Below, one piece after another: positions 55,441-63,619 of a stretch of 64,000 nt of DNA; the stretch's first letter is position 1, and each line of letters begins with the position of its first letter. A model generated the notes under the pieces. It saw only the letters and a list, made by a program, of their open reading frames with translations, was not told where the DNA came from and did no database searches. A program made the translations under genes and the position numbers. Origin of the DNA: SB11 sp943370295 (GTDB lineage Bacteria; Bacteroidota; Bacteroidia; UBA8524). The stretch lies in assembly GCA_943370295.1 (NCBI GenBank), contig CALRQL020000001.1:1-64000 (forward strand). Direction: 5' to 3'.

Positions 55441-56571
55441 ATGATGAAAAAATCACTTAGAACACTTAAGAAAATACTAATGATACTACTTGTTGTGATA
55501 ACTGTTTTTCTTGCTGCCGTTGCTATTTTTATGCAGCAGGAAAAGTTTGGGAAATATCCTGAAGGTGAGAGGCTGGAGCGGATTAAAAAATCGCCGAATT
55601 TTAGGGGCGGGCAATTTCAAAACCAAAGCCATACGCCTGATTTGGCAGAGGGTGAAAACTACTTCTCCGTTATGAAGGAGTTTATTTTTAATAAAGACCC
55701 GCGTAATAAACCTGCCGATACTATCCCTGCAAAGAAAATTGATTTGAAAGCGATAGACCCTTTAAAAGATATGATGGTGTGGTTTGGCCACTCGTCATAC
55801 TTTATGCAGGTTGACGGCAAACGGATATTGGTTGACCCTGTTTTAAGCGGGTCGGCTTCTCCCGTTAGCTTCACCACCAAAAGTTTTGTTGGTAGTGATG
55901 CTTATACGGTAGATGATATTCCTGAAATTGATTACCTGTTTATTTCGCACGACCATTGGGACCATTTGGATTATGAAACCATTAAAGCGCTTAAATCAAG
56001 AACCCAAACTGTTATCTGCGGATTGGGTGTAGGGGCACACTTTGAGCATTGGGGCTTTGATATGACTAAGGTGATTGAGCGTGACTGGTACGAAGAGGTA
56101 GTATTAGACTCAGGTTTTAAAGTGACCTTCACACCTGCAAGGCATTTCTCAGGTCGTGGGTTTAAACGCAACCGTTCGTTGTGGGTGTCGTTTGTATATC
56201 AAACACCCACCAAAAATATTTACTTAGGCGGTGACTCAGGGTACGACAAACATTTTGCAGAAATTGGCGAAAAGTATGGCCCGTTTGACCTTGCCATACT
56301 TGAGTGCGGACAATACGACCCCAGTTGGAAATACATACACATGATGCCCGAAGAAGTAGTACAAGCTGCCAAAGAGCTAAAGGCATATAAATTACTTCCT
56401 GTGCATTGGGCTAAGTTTTCGTTGGGTAACCATGCTTGGGACGACCCGATACTACGGGTTACCACGGCTGCAAAAACCAATAATCAACCCATTATTACCC
56501 CTGTAATAGGTGAAGAAGTTAGCCTACAAGACTCTGCAACTTATGTGGAGTGGTGGCAGGGATTGAAATAA
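55441..56571 (+). CDS. MBL-fold metallohydrolase (NAPE-PLD/UlaG-like)
   Basis: The 376-residue protein has an N-terminal membrane anchor (about 11-31) then a metallo-beta-lactamase fold: WFGHSSYFMQVDGKRILVDP, the metal motif HDHWDHLD, ARHFSGRGF, GGDSGYDKHF and the closing LPVHWAKFSLG. The family with this signature (lactamase_B_2) includes N-acyl-phosphatidylethanolamine phospholipase D. A lipid-directed hydrolase is plausible but not shown. It is the third gene of the tetR operon, two bases after the SDR stop. A terminator follows. Confidence 0.88.
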   Translation: MMKKSLRTLKKILMILLVVITVFLAAVAIFMQQEKFGKYPEGERLERIKKSPNFRGGQFQNQSHTPDLAEGENYFSVMKEFIFNKDPRNKPADTIPAKKIDLKAIDPLKDMMVWFGHSSYFMQVDGKRILVDPVLSGSASPVSFTTKSFVGSDAYTVDDIPEIDYLFISHDHWDHLDYETIKALKSRTQTVICGLGVGAHFEHWGFDMTKVIERDWYEEVVLDSGFKVTFTPARHFSGRGFKRNRSLWVSFVYQTPTKNIYLGGDSGYDKHFAEIGEKYGPFDLAILECGQYDPSWKYIHMMPEEVVQAAKELKAYKLLPVHWAKFSLGNHAWDDPILRVTTAAKTNNQPIITPVIGEEVSLQDSATYVEWWQGLK

Positions 56572-56597
56572 TCTCAAGACAATTTTAAGTGTATATA

Positions 56598-56628
56598 AAG
56601 GGTGTGGTAATTTGCCATGCCCTTTTTA
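56598..56628 (+). terminator. Terminator shared by convergent genes
   Basis: AAGGGTGTGG pairs with CCATGCCCTT (two G-T pairs) around a TAATTTG loop, with T-rich sequence on both sides. It can serve the tetR operon on the plus strand and the leftward gene ending at 56631. Confidence 0.7.
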
Positions 56629-56630
56629 AT

Positions 56631-57101
56631 TTATAACTCTTCCAGCTCCTTCAAATAATCATACTGCAAATCCTCGTGAAGGGTGGCAACTGCCTTGCGT
56701 ATTTTTTCAAGCTGGCGGTCGTATAGTTTTGATAAGTCAAGATAACGGTGCACGGGAATCCCCGTTTCCTTCAACTCACGGCAGTAATAAATCAGTACCT
56801 CGGCTTCGGTTTGTTTGTTGCCGCTGTATTTGATAAACTTATTTGCCATGCGCAACACCTTGCGAATCCCCTTTTTAGCGTAATAAATGTTGTTAGTGTT
56901 TATTTCACCAAACTGGGAGGTTATTTCAAGCTGCACATTACGGATGTATTGCTGTTCATCGTGTGCCTCAAACAACAAGTAGGTAAGCAGTTCCTTGTTT
57001 TCCTTTTTGTATTTTGTAAGCCTTAGGCACAGTTCAACCACCTGCTTTGTCGGCAGTTCATTCAGTTCGCGTTTTAATTCTGCTAAAGTGGCCGCCTTCA
57101 T
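56631..57101 (-). CDS. Conserved helical protein of unknown function
   Basis: Start ATG 57101, whose A is the last base of the preceding TAA stop (TAATG), so translation is coupled. The 156-residue product (MKAATLAELKRELNELPTKQ at the start) is almost entirely helical, charged, cytoplasmic and ends in LEEL. No family is recognised. A longer frame running to 57218 is rejected, because it lies inside the upstream gene. Its tight linkage with the DUF3820 gene suggests a related job. Confidence 0.75.
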   Translation of the reverse strand: MKAATLAELKRELNELPTKQVVELCLRLTKYKKENKELLTYLLFEAHDEQQYIRNVQLEITSQFGEINTNNIYYAKKGIRKVLRMANKFIKYSGNKQTEAEVLIYYCRELKETGIPVHRYLDLSKLYDRQLEKIRKAVATLHEDLQYDYLKELEEL

Positions 57102-57322
57102 TATTTCATCTTTTTCAAGGGTTCCAATAAATACTCTAACCCGTTCAATTTTATCTCGTACAAGGTTTGCAGCAGTATTCCCAGTTTTCCCTGCGGAAAA
57201 CCCTTGCGGTTGAACCACTCAAGATATGATACCGGCAAATCACACAGCACAGTGCCTTTGTATTTCCCAAAAGGCATCTCCATTTTCACCAGTTGCAGCA
57301 GTAGTTGAGGGTCGGTAGTCAT
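57101..57322 (-). CDS. DUF3820 family protein
   Basis: Start ATG 57322; upstream in-frame residues up to 57436 are not like the family. The 73-residue product matches DUF3820: MPFGKYKGTVLCDLPVSYLE, then W-F, KGFPQGKLG. DUF3820 is sometimes called a putative quorum-sensing-regulated virulence factor; its function here is unknown. It is translationally coupled to the gene downstream (TAATG). Confidence 0.85.
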   Translation of the reverse strand: MTTDPQLLLQLVKMEMPFGKYKGTVLCDLPVSYLEWFNRKGFPQGKLGILLQTLYEIKLNGLEYLLEPLKKMK

Positions 57323-57450
57323 TTGTCGGCAACTTACAATTTTTTTCAACGCAAGTGACAGGGCAAAATAATCACATTCACCATTCTTTATTGGTATAAA
57401 GCTGGCAGGAGTTTTTTTATACTTGCACAAATACAACTATAGTTTTTTTG

Positions 57451-57630
57451 ATGACCAAAGGTAAAAGCCATACAAAACGGCCTAAGAAATCTGAACCCGA
57501 TAAAAAAGTTACGATGGAACAGTTAGAAGCCATTGCTGCGCAGGTACGAAAACGTCAGCAACGATGGTACATTATTGCTGTTGTGATGATGGTATTGGTG
57601 TTTTTGGGCATCATTTTCCTGTTTCAATAG
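57451..57630 (+). CDS. Small single-pass membrane protein
   Basis: From ATG 57451 the 59-residue product has a basic cytoplasmic N-terminus (KGKSHTKRPKKSEPDKK), a helix with charged residues and one C-terminal membrane segment (about 40-58, WYIIAVVMMVLVFLGIIFLF). No family is recognised. It is divergent from the DUF3820 pair and lies 50 bases before rlmD, so it may share that transcript. Confidence 0.65.
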   Translation: MTKGKSHTKRPKKSEPDKKVTMEQLEAIAAQVRKRQQRWYIIAVVMMVLVFLGIIFLFQ

Positions 57631-57649
57631 GCTTTTAGTGTCAATGCCT

Positions 57650-57657
57650 TAACTTTG
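57650..57657 (+). promoter_or_regulatory. -7 promoter element for rlmD
   Basis: TAACTTTG fits TAnnTTTG and lies 23 bases before the TTG start codon of rlmD. The -33 element is not clear. Confidence 0.4.
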
Positions 57658-57680
57658 CCCTCCATTTTTACTGTACCGCT

Positions 57681-59084
57681 TTGAGAACTGCAAAACAACC
57701 CCTAATCATAGAAAATTTACAAATTACAGCCGCCGGAGCTGAAGGCAACTGTATAGGCAGGCACGAAAATAAAGTAGTGTTTGTGCGTCGTGCCGTTCCC
57801 GGTGATGTGGTAAATGTGCGGGTGATTGGTAAGAAGAAGAGCTTTTACGAAGCTGAAGTGATTGAGGTGGTTACTCCCTCGCCACAAAGGGTTACTCCGT
57901 TTTGTGCGCATTTTGGCGAGTGTGGCGGTTGCAAATGGCAGCAAATGGACTATGCCGAGCAATTGCGCAATAAACACCAAATGGTGATTGATGCCTTTGA
58001 ACGGATTGGTAAAATTGAGGTAGGGGAAGTATTGCCCATACAAGGTTGTGATGAAAACCGTTTTTACCGCAACCGAATGGATTATGCCTTTAGCAACAAA
58101 CGTTGGCTAAGCAAAACCGAAATGGATATTGAAGACAAGGGCGAACTAAACGCTCTTGGTTTTCACATACCGGGCAGGTTTGATAAAGTACTGAATATTG
58201 ATAAATGCTGGTTGCAGGATGATATGGCCAACAATATCCGCAATGCGGTGCGCAACTATACCATCAGCAAAGGCTATACTTTTTTTGATTTAAGAGAACA
58301 GCACGGGTTGATGCGCGGTTTGATTATCCGCAACAGCACCGTAGGAGAGTGGATGGTGATAGTGATGTTTCATGGCAACGATACAGCTGCTATGGATGAT
58401 GTAATGGGTTGCATTGAAACCTCATTCCCGCAAATCACTTCGTTGTTATACGTAATCAATAACAAACGCAACGATACCATTTACGACCAAGATGTGTTGG
58501 TGTGGAAGGGAAAAGACCACATGCTTGAAAAGCTGGGCAATCTTACCTTTAAAGTACGACCTAAATCGTTTTTTCAAACCAATACCCGCCAAGCTGAAAC
58601 CTTGTACAACATTGCCGTAAACTTTGCCGGGCTAACCGGAAACGAGGTAGTGTATGATTTGTACACGGGTACGGGCACTATTGCCAACTATGTGGCAAGC
58701 ACTGCTAAAAAGGTAGTAGGGATTGAATACATTGAGCAGGCTATTGACGATGCCCGCGAGAATGCAGCCTTTAATAACATTACAAATACGGTATTTTATG
58801 CGGGGGATATGAAGGACGTATTGAACGACACTTTTATTGCCGCAAACGGCACTCCTGATTTGATTATCACCGACCCTCCTCGTGCAGGTATGCATGCCGA
58901 TGTAGTGAAAAAGATATGCGAAATAGGTGCACCCCGTGTGGTGTATGTGAGCTGTAATGCAGCCACACAAGCCCGCGACCTTGACCTGATGCGCGAGACT
59001 TACCGAGTTGTGAAAATACAACCCGTTGATATGTTCCCGCACACCGCCCACGTTGAAAACGTGGCGTTGCTGGAGAGGATATAA
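57681..59084 (+). CDS. rlmD: 23S rRNA (uracil-C5)-methyltransferase, RlmD/RumA type
   Basis: The 467-residue enzyme methylates a specific uracil (E. coli U1939) of 23S rRNA using SAM. The start is TTG 57681, as no ATG or GTG fits. An N-terminal TRAM domain (10-68) is followed by the iron-sulfur ligands Cys75, Cys81, Cys84 (FCAHFGECGGCKWQ) and a fourth Cys further on. The SAM motif (DLYTGTGTIANYVA), the DPPRAGMH motif and the catalytic SCNAATQARDL are all present. Members of this family can have other uracil targets, so RlmD rather than a TrmA-like enzyme is probable, not certain. Confidence 0.9.
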   Translation: MRTAKQPLIIENLQITAAGAEGNCIGRHENKVVFVRRAVPGDVVNVRVIGKKKSFYEAEVIEVVTPSPQRVTPFCAHFGECGGCKWQQMDYAEQLRNKHQMVIDAFERIGKIEVGEVLPIQGCDENRFYRNRMDYAFSNKRWLSKTEMDIEDKGELNALGFHIPGRFDKVLNIDKCWLQDDMANNIRNAVRNYTISKGYTFFDLREQHGLMRGLIIRNSTVGEWMVIVMFHGNDTAAMDDVMGCIETSFPQITSLLYVINNKRNDTIYDQDVLVWKGKDHMLEKLGNLTFKVRPKSFFQTNTRQAETLYNIAVNFAGLTGNEVVYDLYTGTGTIANYVASTAKKVVGIEYIEQAIDDARENAAFNNITNTVFYAGDMKDVLNDTFIAANGTPDLIITDPPRAGMHADVVKKICEIGAPRVVYVSCNAATQARDLDLMRETYRVVKIQPVDMFPHTAHVENVALLERI

Positions 59085-59121
59085 GTAGAAATGTTAAAAG
59101 TGTTTTACAAATACAATCAGT

Positions 59122-59151
59122 AATTGTTTTTTTGAAAAATTATTACATTTG
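59122..59151 (+). promoter_or_regulatory. Promoter for the 59.2 kb orphan gene
   Basis: TACATTTG (59144-59151) fits the -7 element, with ATTG at 59122-59125 as a weak -33 element 18 bases upstream. Confidence 0.4.
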
Positions 59152-59172
59152 TGGAATATAAATTCAATTTTT

Positions 59173-59658
59173 ATGAAAACTATCAAATCAGCAATTTTAG
59201 CAGTGTTGTTTCTTACGGCCTCAAACTTACTAATGGCCAATGGTGTAAAAGAGAAGCACAGGGTTATTGTCGTTTCCTATCACAAGTCTTGTTTTATTGG
59301 ATGTGGTACAGTTTATGTTGAAAGGCAAACAGCAACAATACCAAATCATGATGGAACAAGCGAGGAGGTAATCTTAAAAACAATTCGATGTACAGGGTTT
59401 GGTTTTAATAAATGCCCTAAAGATGCCGGTTCAATTTATGAAGGTGAAGATGATATGAATTGGGTTGATATTGCGTCAGGTCAAATGTTTGATCACGCAG
59501 TCAATCAACTCGACGGAGGTAACAATTCAGGAAGTCATCAACAAACTTTTTATAATGTTAGCACCGGTATCAGCCATGTTTTTGAAGTTGTATGGAACTA
59601 CCAAGAAGTTACACCCGGAAATTGGGAACAAACCATTGAGGTAGCGATTTTAAACTAA
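59173..59658 (+). CDS. Small secreted protein, unknown family
   Basis: Start ATG 59173, opening on a signal peptide (MKTIKSAILAVLFLTASNLL, ending MAN). The mature part (about 135 residues) has four to five Cys (CFIGCG, IRCTGFGFNKC) that could form disulfides. No family is recognised. It is 42 bases before the next secreted-protein gene, with a strong hairpin in that gap, and the two probably share a transcript. Both are more AT-rich than the surrounding housekeeping genes. Confidence 0.7.
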   Translation: MKTIKSAILAVLFLTASNLLMANGVKEKHRVIVVSYHKSCFIGCGTVYVERQTATIPNHDGTSEEVILKTIRCTGFGFNKCPKDAGSIYEGEDDMNWVDIASGQMFDHAVNQLDGGNNSGSHQQTFYNVSTGISHVFEVVWNYQEVTPGNWEQTIEVAILN

Positions 59659-59665
59659 TTATTAG

Positions 59666-59693
59666 TTACCACCTGCTAAATAGCAGGTGGTAA
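59666..59693 (+). promoter_or_regulatory. Inter-cistronic hairpin with 13-bp perfect stem
   Basis: TTACCACCTGCTA pairs perfectly with TAGCAGGTGGTAA across a two-base loop. It lies between the two orphan secreted genes. No T-run follows, so it is unlikely to be a terminator and may protect or limit the downstream message. Confidence 0.65.
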
Positions 59694-59700
59694 TAATACA

Positions 59701-60852
59701 ATGATGAAATACGTAATCTTTTGCATTTCTTTTTTTCTATTTGGACAAATTAAGCTTGCCTATTGTCAGCTTAATCCCATAATGGTGGTTGAATTATTTG
59801 ATAACCAAGTATTCACTATTGGTGAAAAGGAAGTTCACATAGTAGGAAAGTCCGAAGACCATATAACTTTACATTCATTTGATATTGAAACAAGGAGTAA
59901 TTACAGCAGAACTATTGAAGGCATTGTCCCTCAAAACGAAGGAGAATTATTAGATGTATCTCAATATAAAAACAATTTCTACTTTCTTTTTCAGAAAAGT
60001 ATCATGTGCTATGATAGCTTATCAAAACACATTAAAAAAGTCTCTTTGAGTGGGCTGGCACTCTCAACAAAAGTCAAAGTTTTTCATAAAATTTTTGCAA
60101 ACCAGCACGGAATATACGTGGCAAATTTTTTTTCAAGCGGGCCGGGAGACGAAAAGATTAAAATTATCCGTCTTGACAGTGATTTTAATGTTCTCTCTCA
60201 ATACTATAAAAGTGTAGCTTATTGCGACCCTTTTTCGATATACTTTTCAGAGTTTGGTTTGGTGAGTGTTACGCCTGAGACTGGTAATTTGTTAGTAGTA
60301 ACTGATGAAACAAATCCTATTGTAGAGGTTCTTGACAAAGGGTTAAATAAAACTAAAGATATTAGCCTTAAAGAATTGATAAATAAGAATCTAAGTCCTA
60401 AAACAAATTTATGCCTTCTGTATAATGAGTATTTGCGGAAAAATACATTTAAGGCGCTAGATAAGCTAACAGCAGCAGTGGATACTTCCGCGTTTATTGG
60501 GAAAATTATACCTGTTGGAGAGAGTGGTTTTGTCGTGTCGGCTTGTTACTTTGATAGCAGCATAAAATTTATAGATTATCAAATTCAGGTTAATGAACGA
60601 TGGCAAGTAGAAACGGATAAATGTAAACCATTGGGTAAAAACTTTAATCCTTCATTACCAGTGGGGATAGACAATTTACCATTTAATACTTTTTATGGGG
60701 CACAAAGACCCGTGTCAAACGGTAACTTCATTGCAACAAAATTTATTAGTCCCAAGTCTTTGGAATTTGCTAAAAAACAATCCGAGACAATAAACAATAA
60801 TCATAAAAGTGCCCAATACCATTCTTATGTGTTGGTATTGGGCACCAAATAA
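59701..60852 (+). CDS. Secreted protein of unknown function, beta-rich
   Basis: The 383-residue product has a signal peptide (about 1-22, ending KLAYCQ). The rest looks like repeating beta strands (IGEKEVHIVGKSEDHI, HIKKVSLSGLAL, IKIIRLDSDFNVLS, LVVTDETN), perhaps a beta-propeller, with a polar C-terminus. No lipobox, membrane helix or T9SS sorting domain is visible. It ends 22 bases from the convergent S41 peptidase gene. It is likely co-transcribed with the small secreted protein before it. Family unknown. Confidence 0.65.
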   Translation: MMKYVIFCISFFLFGQIKLAYCQLNPIMVVELFDNQVFTIGEKEVHIVGKSEDHITLHSFDIETRSNYSRTIEGIVPQNEGELLDVSQYKNNFYFLFQKSIMCYDSLSKHIKKVSLSGLALSTKVKVFHKIFANQHGIYVANFFSSGPGDEKIKIIRLDSDFNVLSQYYKSVAYCDPFSIYFSEFGLVSVTPETGNLLVVTDETNPIVEVLDKGLNKTKDISLKELINKNLSPKTNLCLLYNEYLRKNTFKALDKLTAAVDTSAFIGKIIPVGESGFVVSACYFDSSIKFIDYQIQVNERWQVETDKCKPLGKNFNPSLPVGIDNLPFNTFYGAQRPVSNGNFIATKFISPKSLEFAKKQSETINNNHKSAQYHSYVLVLGTK

Positions 60853-60874
60853 TAATGTTTGTAGGTATGTGCGA

Positions 60875-62542
60875 TTATCGTCCTGCCAAAATCTTTTTGT
60901 AGCGGGTCATGTCGTTTAGCAATGCCAACGCTTCGGTTATTTCGGGGTCGTCGTTAAAACCAACTTCCCAAGTAGCCCTTTGGTAGTAGTAGCGGGTAGC
61001 AATTTCTTTTTCAAGCAGCTTCATTATCTCAGCTTTGTTTTTCTCAAGGTCGGCCATTTTATCGTGTCCTAGTTCCTTTTTCAACTGCTCATAGCTTTTG
61101 CTTATGCCTTCGTAATACTTTTCGCCTTCAGCTTTCTTTTTCAACTCCTCAAGAGCTTTTTCAGTTTCGGTTTGGTAATCGTATTCCTTATCCTTCAAAA
61201 AGTTGGTAAAGTCTTTCCAGTCAGCCTCAGTAAGTTTAAAATCTTTGGCGCTCGCAATTTTATCATGGGTATTGCGATACTTGTTAGCAAAATCAAAAAT
61301 CAGCAGCTTGCTTATCAGGCTATTGGTTATTTTGCTGTATTCGGTTCGTGTAGTTTTTACATCAGGGTCTATACCTGCACCGTCCAATACACGGCGGCCG
61401 TTTTTGGTTTTAAACTCTTTGCGCAATGAATCGGGGGTATTAGGCACCGTACCGTCTTCTTTACGTTGTGAATAATCCAATGCCTGTATGCACCTGCCGC
61501 TTGGCGTGTAATACTTTTGGGTAGTGATTTTTAATTGAGTGCCGTAGCTAAGCATACGGGTGGATTGTACCAAACCTTTTCCATACGTACGTTGGCCAAG
61601 CACCACGCCCCTGTCAAGGTCTTGTATGGTGCCCGATACAATTTCTGATGCCGAGGCAGAACCTTTGTTGGTAAGCACTACCAACGGGATTTCCATATCC
61701 ACAGGCACATTAATAGTGCGGTAATCGCGGTTTTGCTCGGTAACTTTGCCCTTAGTACTTACTACCAATTGGTTACGATCGATAAACACATTTACAATAT
61801 TTACAGCCTCGTGCAGTAAACCACCGGGGTTGCCCCTCAGATCCAGTATTACTGAGTTAAGCCCTGTGTTTTTCTTCAATTCTTTCAGTGCATCGGCCAC
61901 TTCTTTGCCCGCATCGTTCCTAAACTCTTCCAATACTATATACCCCGTGTGCTCGTTAATCATCCCGTAGTAGGGCACGTTTTTCACTTTTATTTCCTCG
62001 CGCTTAATCACCTTAGTCATTTCCACTCCGTCGCGCATAATTTTCAGCTTCACTTCAGTTTCAGGTTGCCCTTTCAAAAACTTGCTCACTCCGTCAACAT
62101 TCAAGCCCTTCAAGCTTTTGCCGTCGGCTTCCAACAAAATATCACCTGCACGTAAATCACTTTTAGCAGCGGCATATCCTTCATAGGGTTCGCTAATAGC
62201 TACATAATCCCCTTTTTTAACAATCATAGAGCCAATACCGCCGTATTGCCCTGTGATTTGGAAACGATAGTCTTCAATTTCGCTCTCACTGATAAAATTG
62301 GTGTAAGGGTCAAGCGAGTTCAGCATCGCGTCAATGCCTTCGCGCATCAATTTGCTGGGCTCCACTTCATCCACATAATAGGTATTCACCTCTTTGTACA
62401 AAGTGGTGTAAATGTCGATGTTCTTTGAAATTTCAAAGTAGTCATCGGCACTCTTAAAGGCAGCAAAGCCAAGCCCTGTAACAGTTAGGGCAATCAAAAT
62501 CCCTTTGCGGCGGTTTCTAAAAAATGTGCTTACTCGTTTCAT
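60875..62542 (-). CDS. S41 family C-terminal processing peptidase with PDZ domain
   Basis: The 555-residue product starts at ATG 62542 (an upstream in-frame start at 62566 adds eight residues before the basic N-terminus). It has an N-terminal membrane anchor (about 14-32), a PDZ domain (about 80-170; GQYGGIGSMIVKKGDYVAI) and the S41 protease core with the catalytic Ser in GSASASEIVSG and Lys in GQRTYGKGLVQ. A long helical, charged C-terminal extension (about 420-555) is typical of Bacteroidota members. It is expected in the periplasm and cuts C-termini of envelope proteins. It is the last of the rpmH-rnpA-yidD-ctp group on the minus strand. Confidence 0.93.
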   Translation of the reverse strand: MKRVSTFFRNRRKGILIALTVTGLGFAAFKSADDYFEISKNIDIYTTLYKEVNTYYVDEVEPSKLMREGIDAMLNSLDPYTNFISESEIEDYRFQITGQYGGIGSMIVKKGDYVAISEPYEGYAAAKSDLRAGDILLEADGKSLKGLNVDGVSKFLKGQPETEVKLKIMRDGVEMTKVIKREEIKVKNVPYYGMINEHTGYIVLEEFRNDAGKEVADALKELKKNTGLNSVILDLRGNPGGLLHEAVNIVNVFIDRNQLVVSTKGKVTEQNRDYRTINVPVDMEIPLVVLTNKGSASASEIVSGTIQDLDRGVVLGQRTYGKGLVQSTRMLSYGTQLKITTQKYYTPSGRCIQALDYSQRKEDGTVPNTPDSLRKEFKTKNGRRVLDGAGIDPDVKTTRTEYSKITNSLISKLLIFDFANKYRNTHDKIASAKDFKLTEADWKDFTNFLKDKEYDYQTETEKALEELKKKAEGEKYYEGISKSYEQLKKELGHDKMADLEKNKAEIMKLLEKEIATRYYYQRATWEVGFNDDPEITEALALLNDMTRYKKILAGR

Positions 62543-62672
62543 ACAATGGTATCGGTTTTTGGGCAATCCGTTATTTGTAATTAGTGCTACCCTTGGGTAG
62601 CCATATCATCTCTCGTTAAGTTATACAATTAGCTATGTAACTATTAATACCAAAAACGTTGCAATAAGTAAA

Positions 62673-62906
62673 TTATTTCAACGGGTGGTAACCGTGTCCG
62701 CCCCACCATGGGTTGCAACTTAGTATGCGTTTTGCAGCCAGCCAACCGCCTTTTAAGGGACCGTATTTTTTTAATGCCTGTATTGCATATACTGAACACG
62801 TGGGTGTATAGCGGCACGTGGGCGGCAACAATGGCGATAACAGCCATTGGTACAGCTTAACCAGTAATATAAGCGGGGCACTAAGAGTTATTTTCAGCCA
62901 CTGCAT
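62673..62906 (-). CDS. yidD: Membrane protein insertion efficiency factor YidD
   Basis: Start ATG 62906, inside the end of rnpA; an upstream ATG at 62960 is rejected because it lies deep in rnpA. The 77-residue product has the family pattern LVKLYQWLLSPLLPPTCRYT, PTCSVYAIQAL, and NPWWGGHGYHP. YidD aids membrane protein insertion with YidC. Overlap with rnpA means coupled translation, the usual arrangement. Confidence 0.94.
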   Translation of the reverse strand: MQWLKITLSAPLILLVKLYQWLLSPLLPPTCRYTPTCSVYAIQALKKYGPLKGGWLAAKRILSCNPWWGGHGYHPLK

Positions 62907-63291
62907 GGGCAAACTTTTTAAACAAGGGAACCAGCTTTTGTTCAAGTAATTCGGAGGCAATATGTTCCTTCCCTACATACCCAATCAAAAAGCAGGCCTG
63001 TTGCTTATTCGAAGTTAAAGAATCGTATAGAATAGATTTGTTTTTTCGATAAATCTCCCGCAATTGCCTTTTAATCCTGTTTCGGTCGTGGGCTTTTTTA
63101 AAATTGCGTTTGGGCACGCTAATTAATACCTGTGCGGGAACTTCCTCACGCATGGGCGCGATGAGGTACACAAATTTTACCGGGTACAAAAAAAAAGAAC
63201 CCGTTGGTTCACTGTACAAACGGGCAATGTGTTTTTTCGACCCAAGTCGTTCGGTTTTATGGAACGTTTGGTTTGCCAAAACAAAAGGCAA
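62881..63291 (-). CDS. rnpA: Ribonuclease P protein component
   Basis: The 136-residue basic protein pairs with the RNA subunit to process the 5' end of tRNAs. The RNR motif is complete (KAHDRNRIKRQLREIYR) with the N-terminal KTERLGSKKHIARLY segment. It starts 27 bases after rpmH and overlaps yidD. A hairpin spanning the rpmH stop codon may limit its expression. Confidence 0.95.
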   Translation of the reverse strand: MPFVLANQTFHKTERLGSKKHIARLYSEPTGSFFLYPVKFVYLIAPMREEVPAQVLISVPKRNFKKAHDRNRIKRQLREIYRKNKSILYDSLTSNKQQACFLIGYVGKEHIASELLEQKLVPLFKKFAHAVAENNS

Positions 63292-63297
63292 TATAAA

Positions 63298-63327
63298 TGA
63301 AAAAGGCTTAACGGGGGGTTAAGCCTT
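63298..63327 (-). terminator. Attenuator-like terminator overlapping the rpmH stop
   Basis: On the minus strand AAGGCTTAAC pairs perfectly over ten bases with GTTAAGCCTT around a five-C loop, and a T-run follows. The TAA stop of rpmH is inside the first arm, so translation to the end of rpmH could prevent the hairpin and regulate read-through into rnpA. Confidence 0.75.
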
Positions 63328-63483
63328 ATGTCTTTTCTCGTCAGACACGGTAAGTCTTTTCCTACCTCTTGCCCTACGCCTTGCCAGAGTCTTGCGACCA
63401 TTCTTGGTTGCCATTCTTTCTCTGAATCCGTGTTTATTTCTTCTCTTCCTTACAGAAGGCTGGTATGTTCTTTTCTGGGCCAT
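63319..63483 (-). CDS. rpmH: 50S ribosomal protein L34
   Basis: The 54-residue product from ATG 63483 is a typical bL34: MAQKRTYQPSVRKRRNKHGF, then RERMATKNGRKTLARRRARG and RKRLTVSDEKRHKA. Its small size keeps it below common gene-length cut-offs. It is first of the rpmH-rnpA-yidD group, which in many bacteria sits near the replication origin; no dnaA or DnaA boxes are visible here. Confidence 0.96.
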   Translation of the reverse strand: MAQKRTYQPSVRKRRNKHGFRERMATKNGRKTLARRRARGRKRLTVSDEKRHKA

Positions 63484-63507
63484 GTCAGTCTAATTTTTAA
63501 AGGACGG

Positions 63508-63538
63508 CAAAGATAGCAAAAAACTAAACCAATACAAA
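63508..63538 (-). promoter_or_regulatory. Promoter of the rpmH group
   Basis: On the minus strand TTTG (63538-63535), exactly 19 bases, then TATCTTTG (63515-63508) is a perfect -33/-7 match. Transcription should start near 63503, 20 bases before the rpmH ATG. Confidence 0.7.
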
Positions 63539-63619
63539 TAAATTAATTAGCAACGATTTTTTGTCTTGTGGTATCTTTGTGCAAAGATAGATGCCAACCA
63601 CCCTAAATCAAAACCTGTG

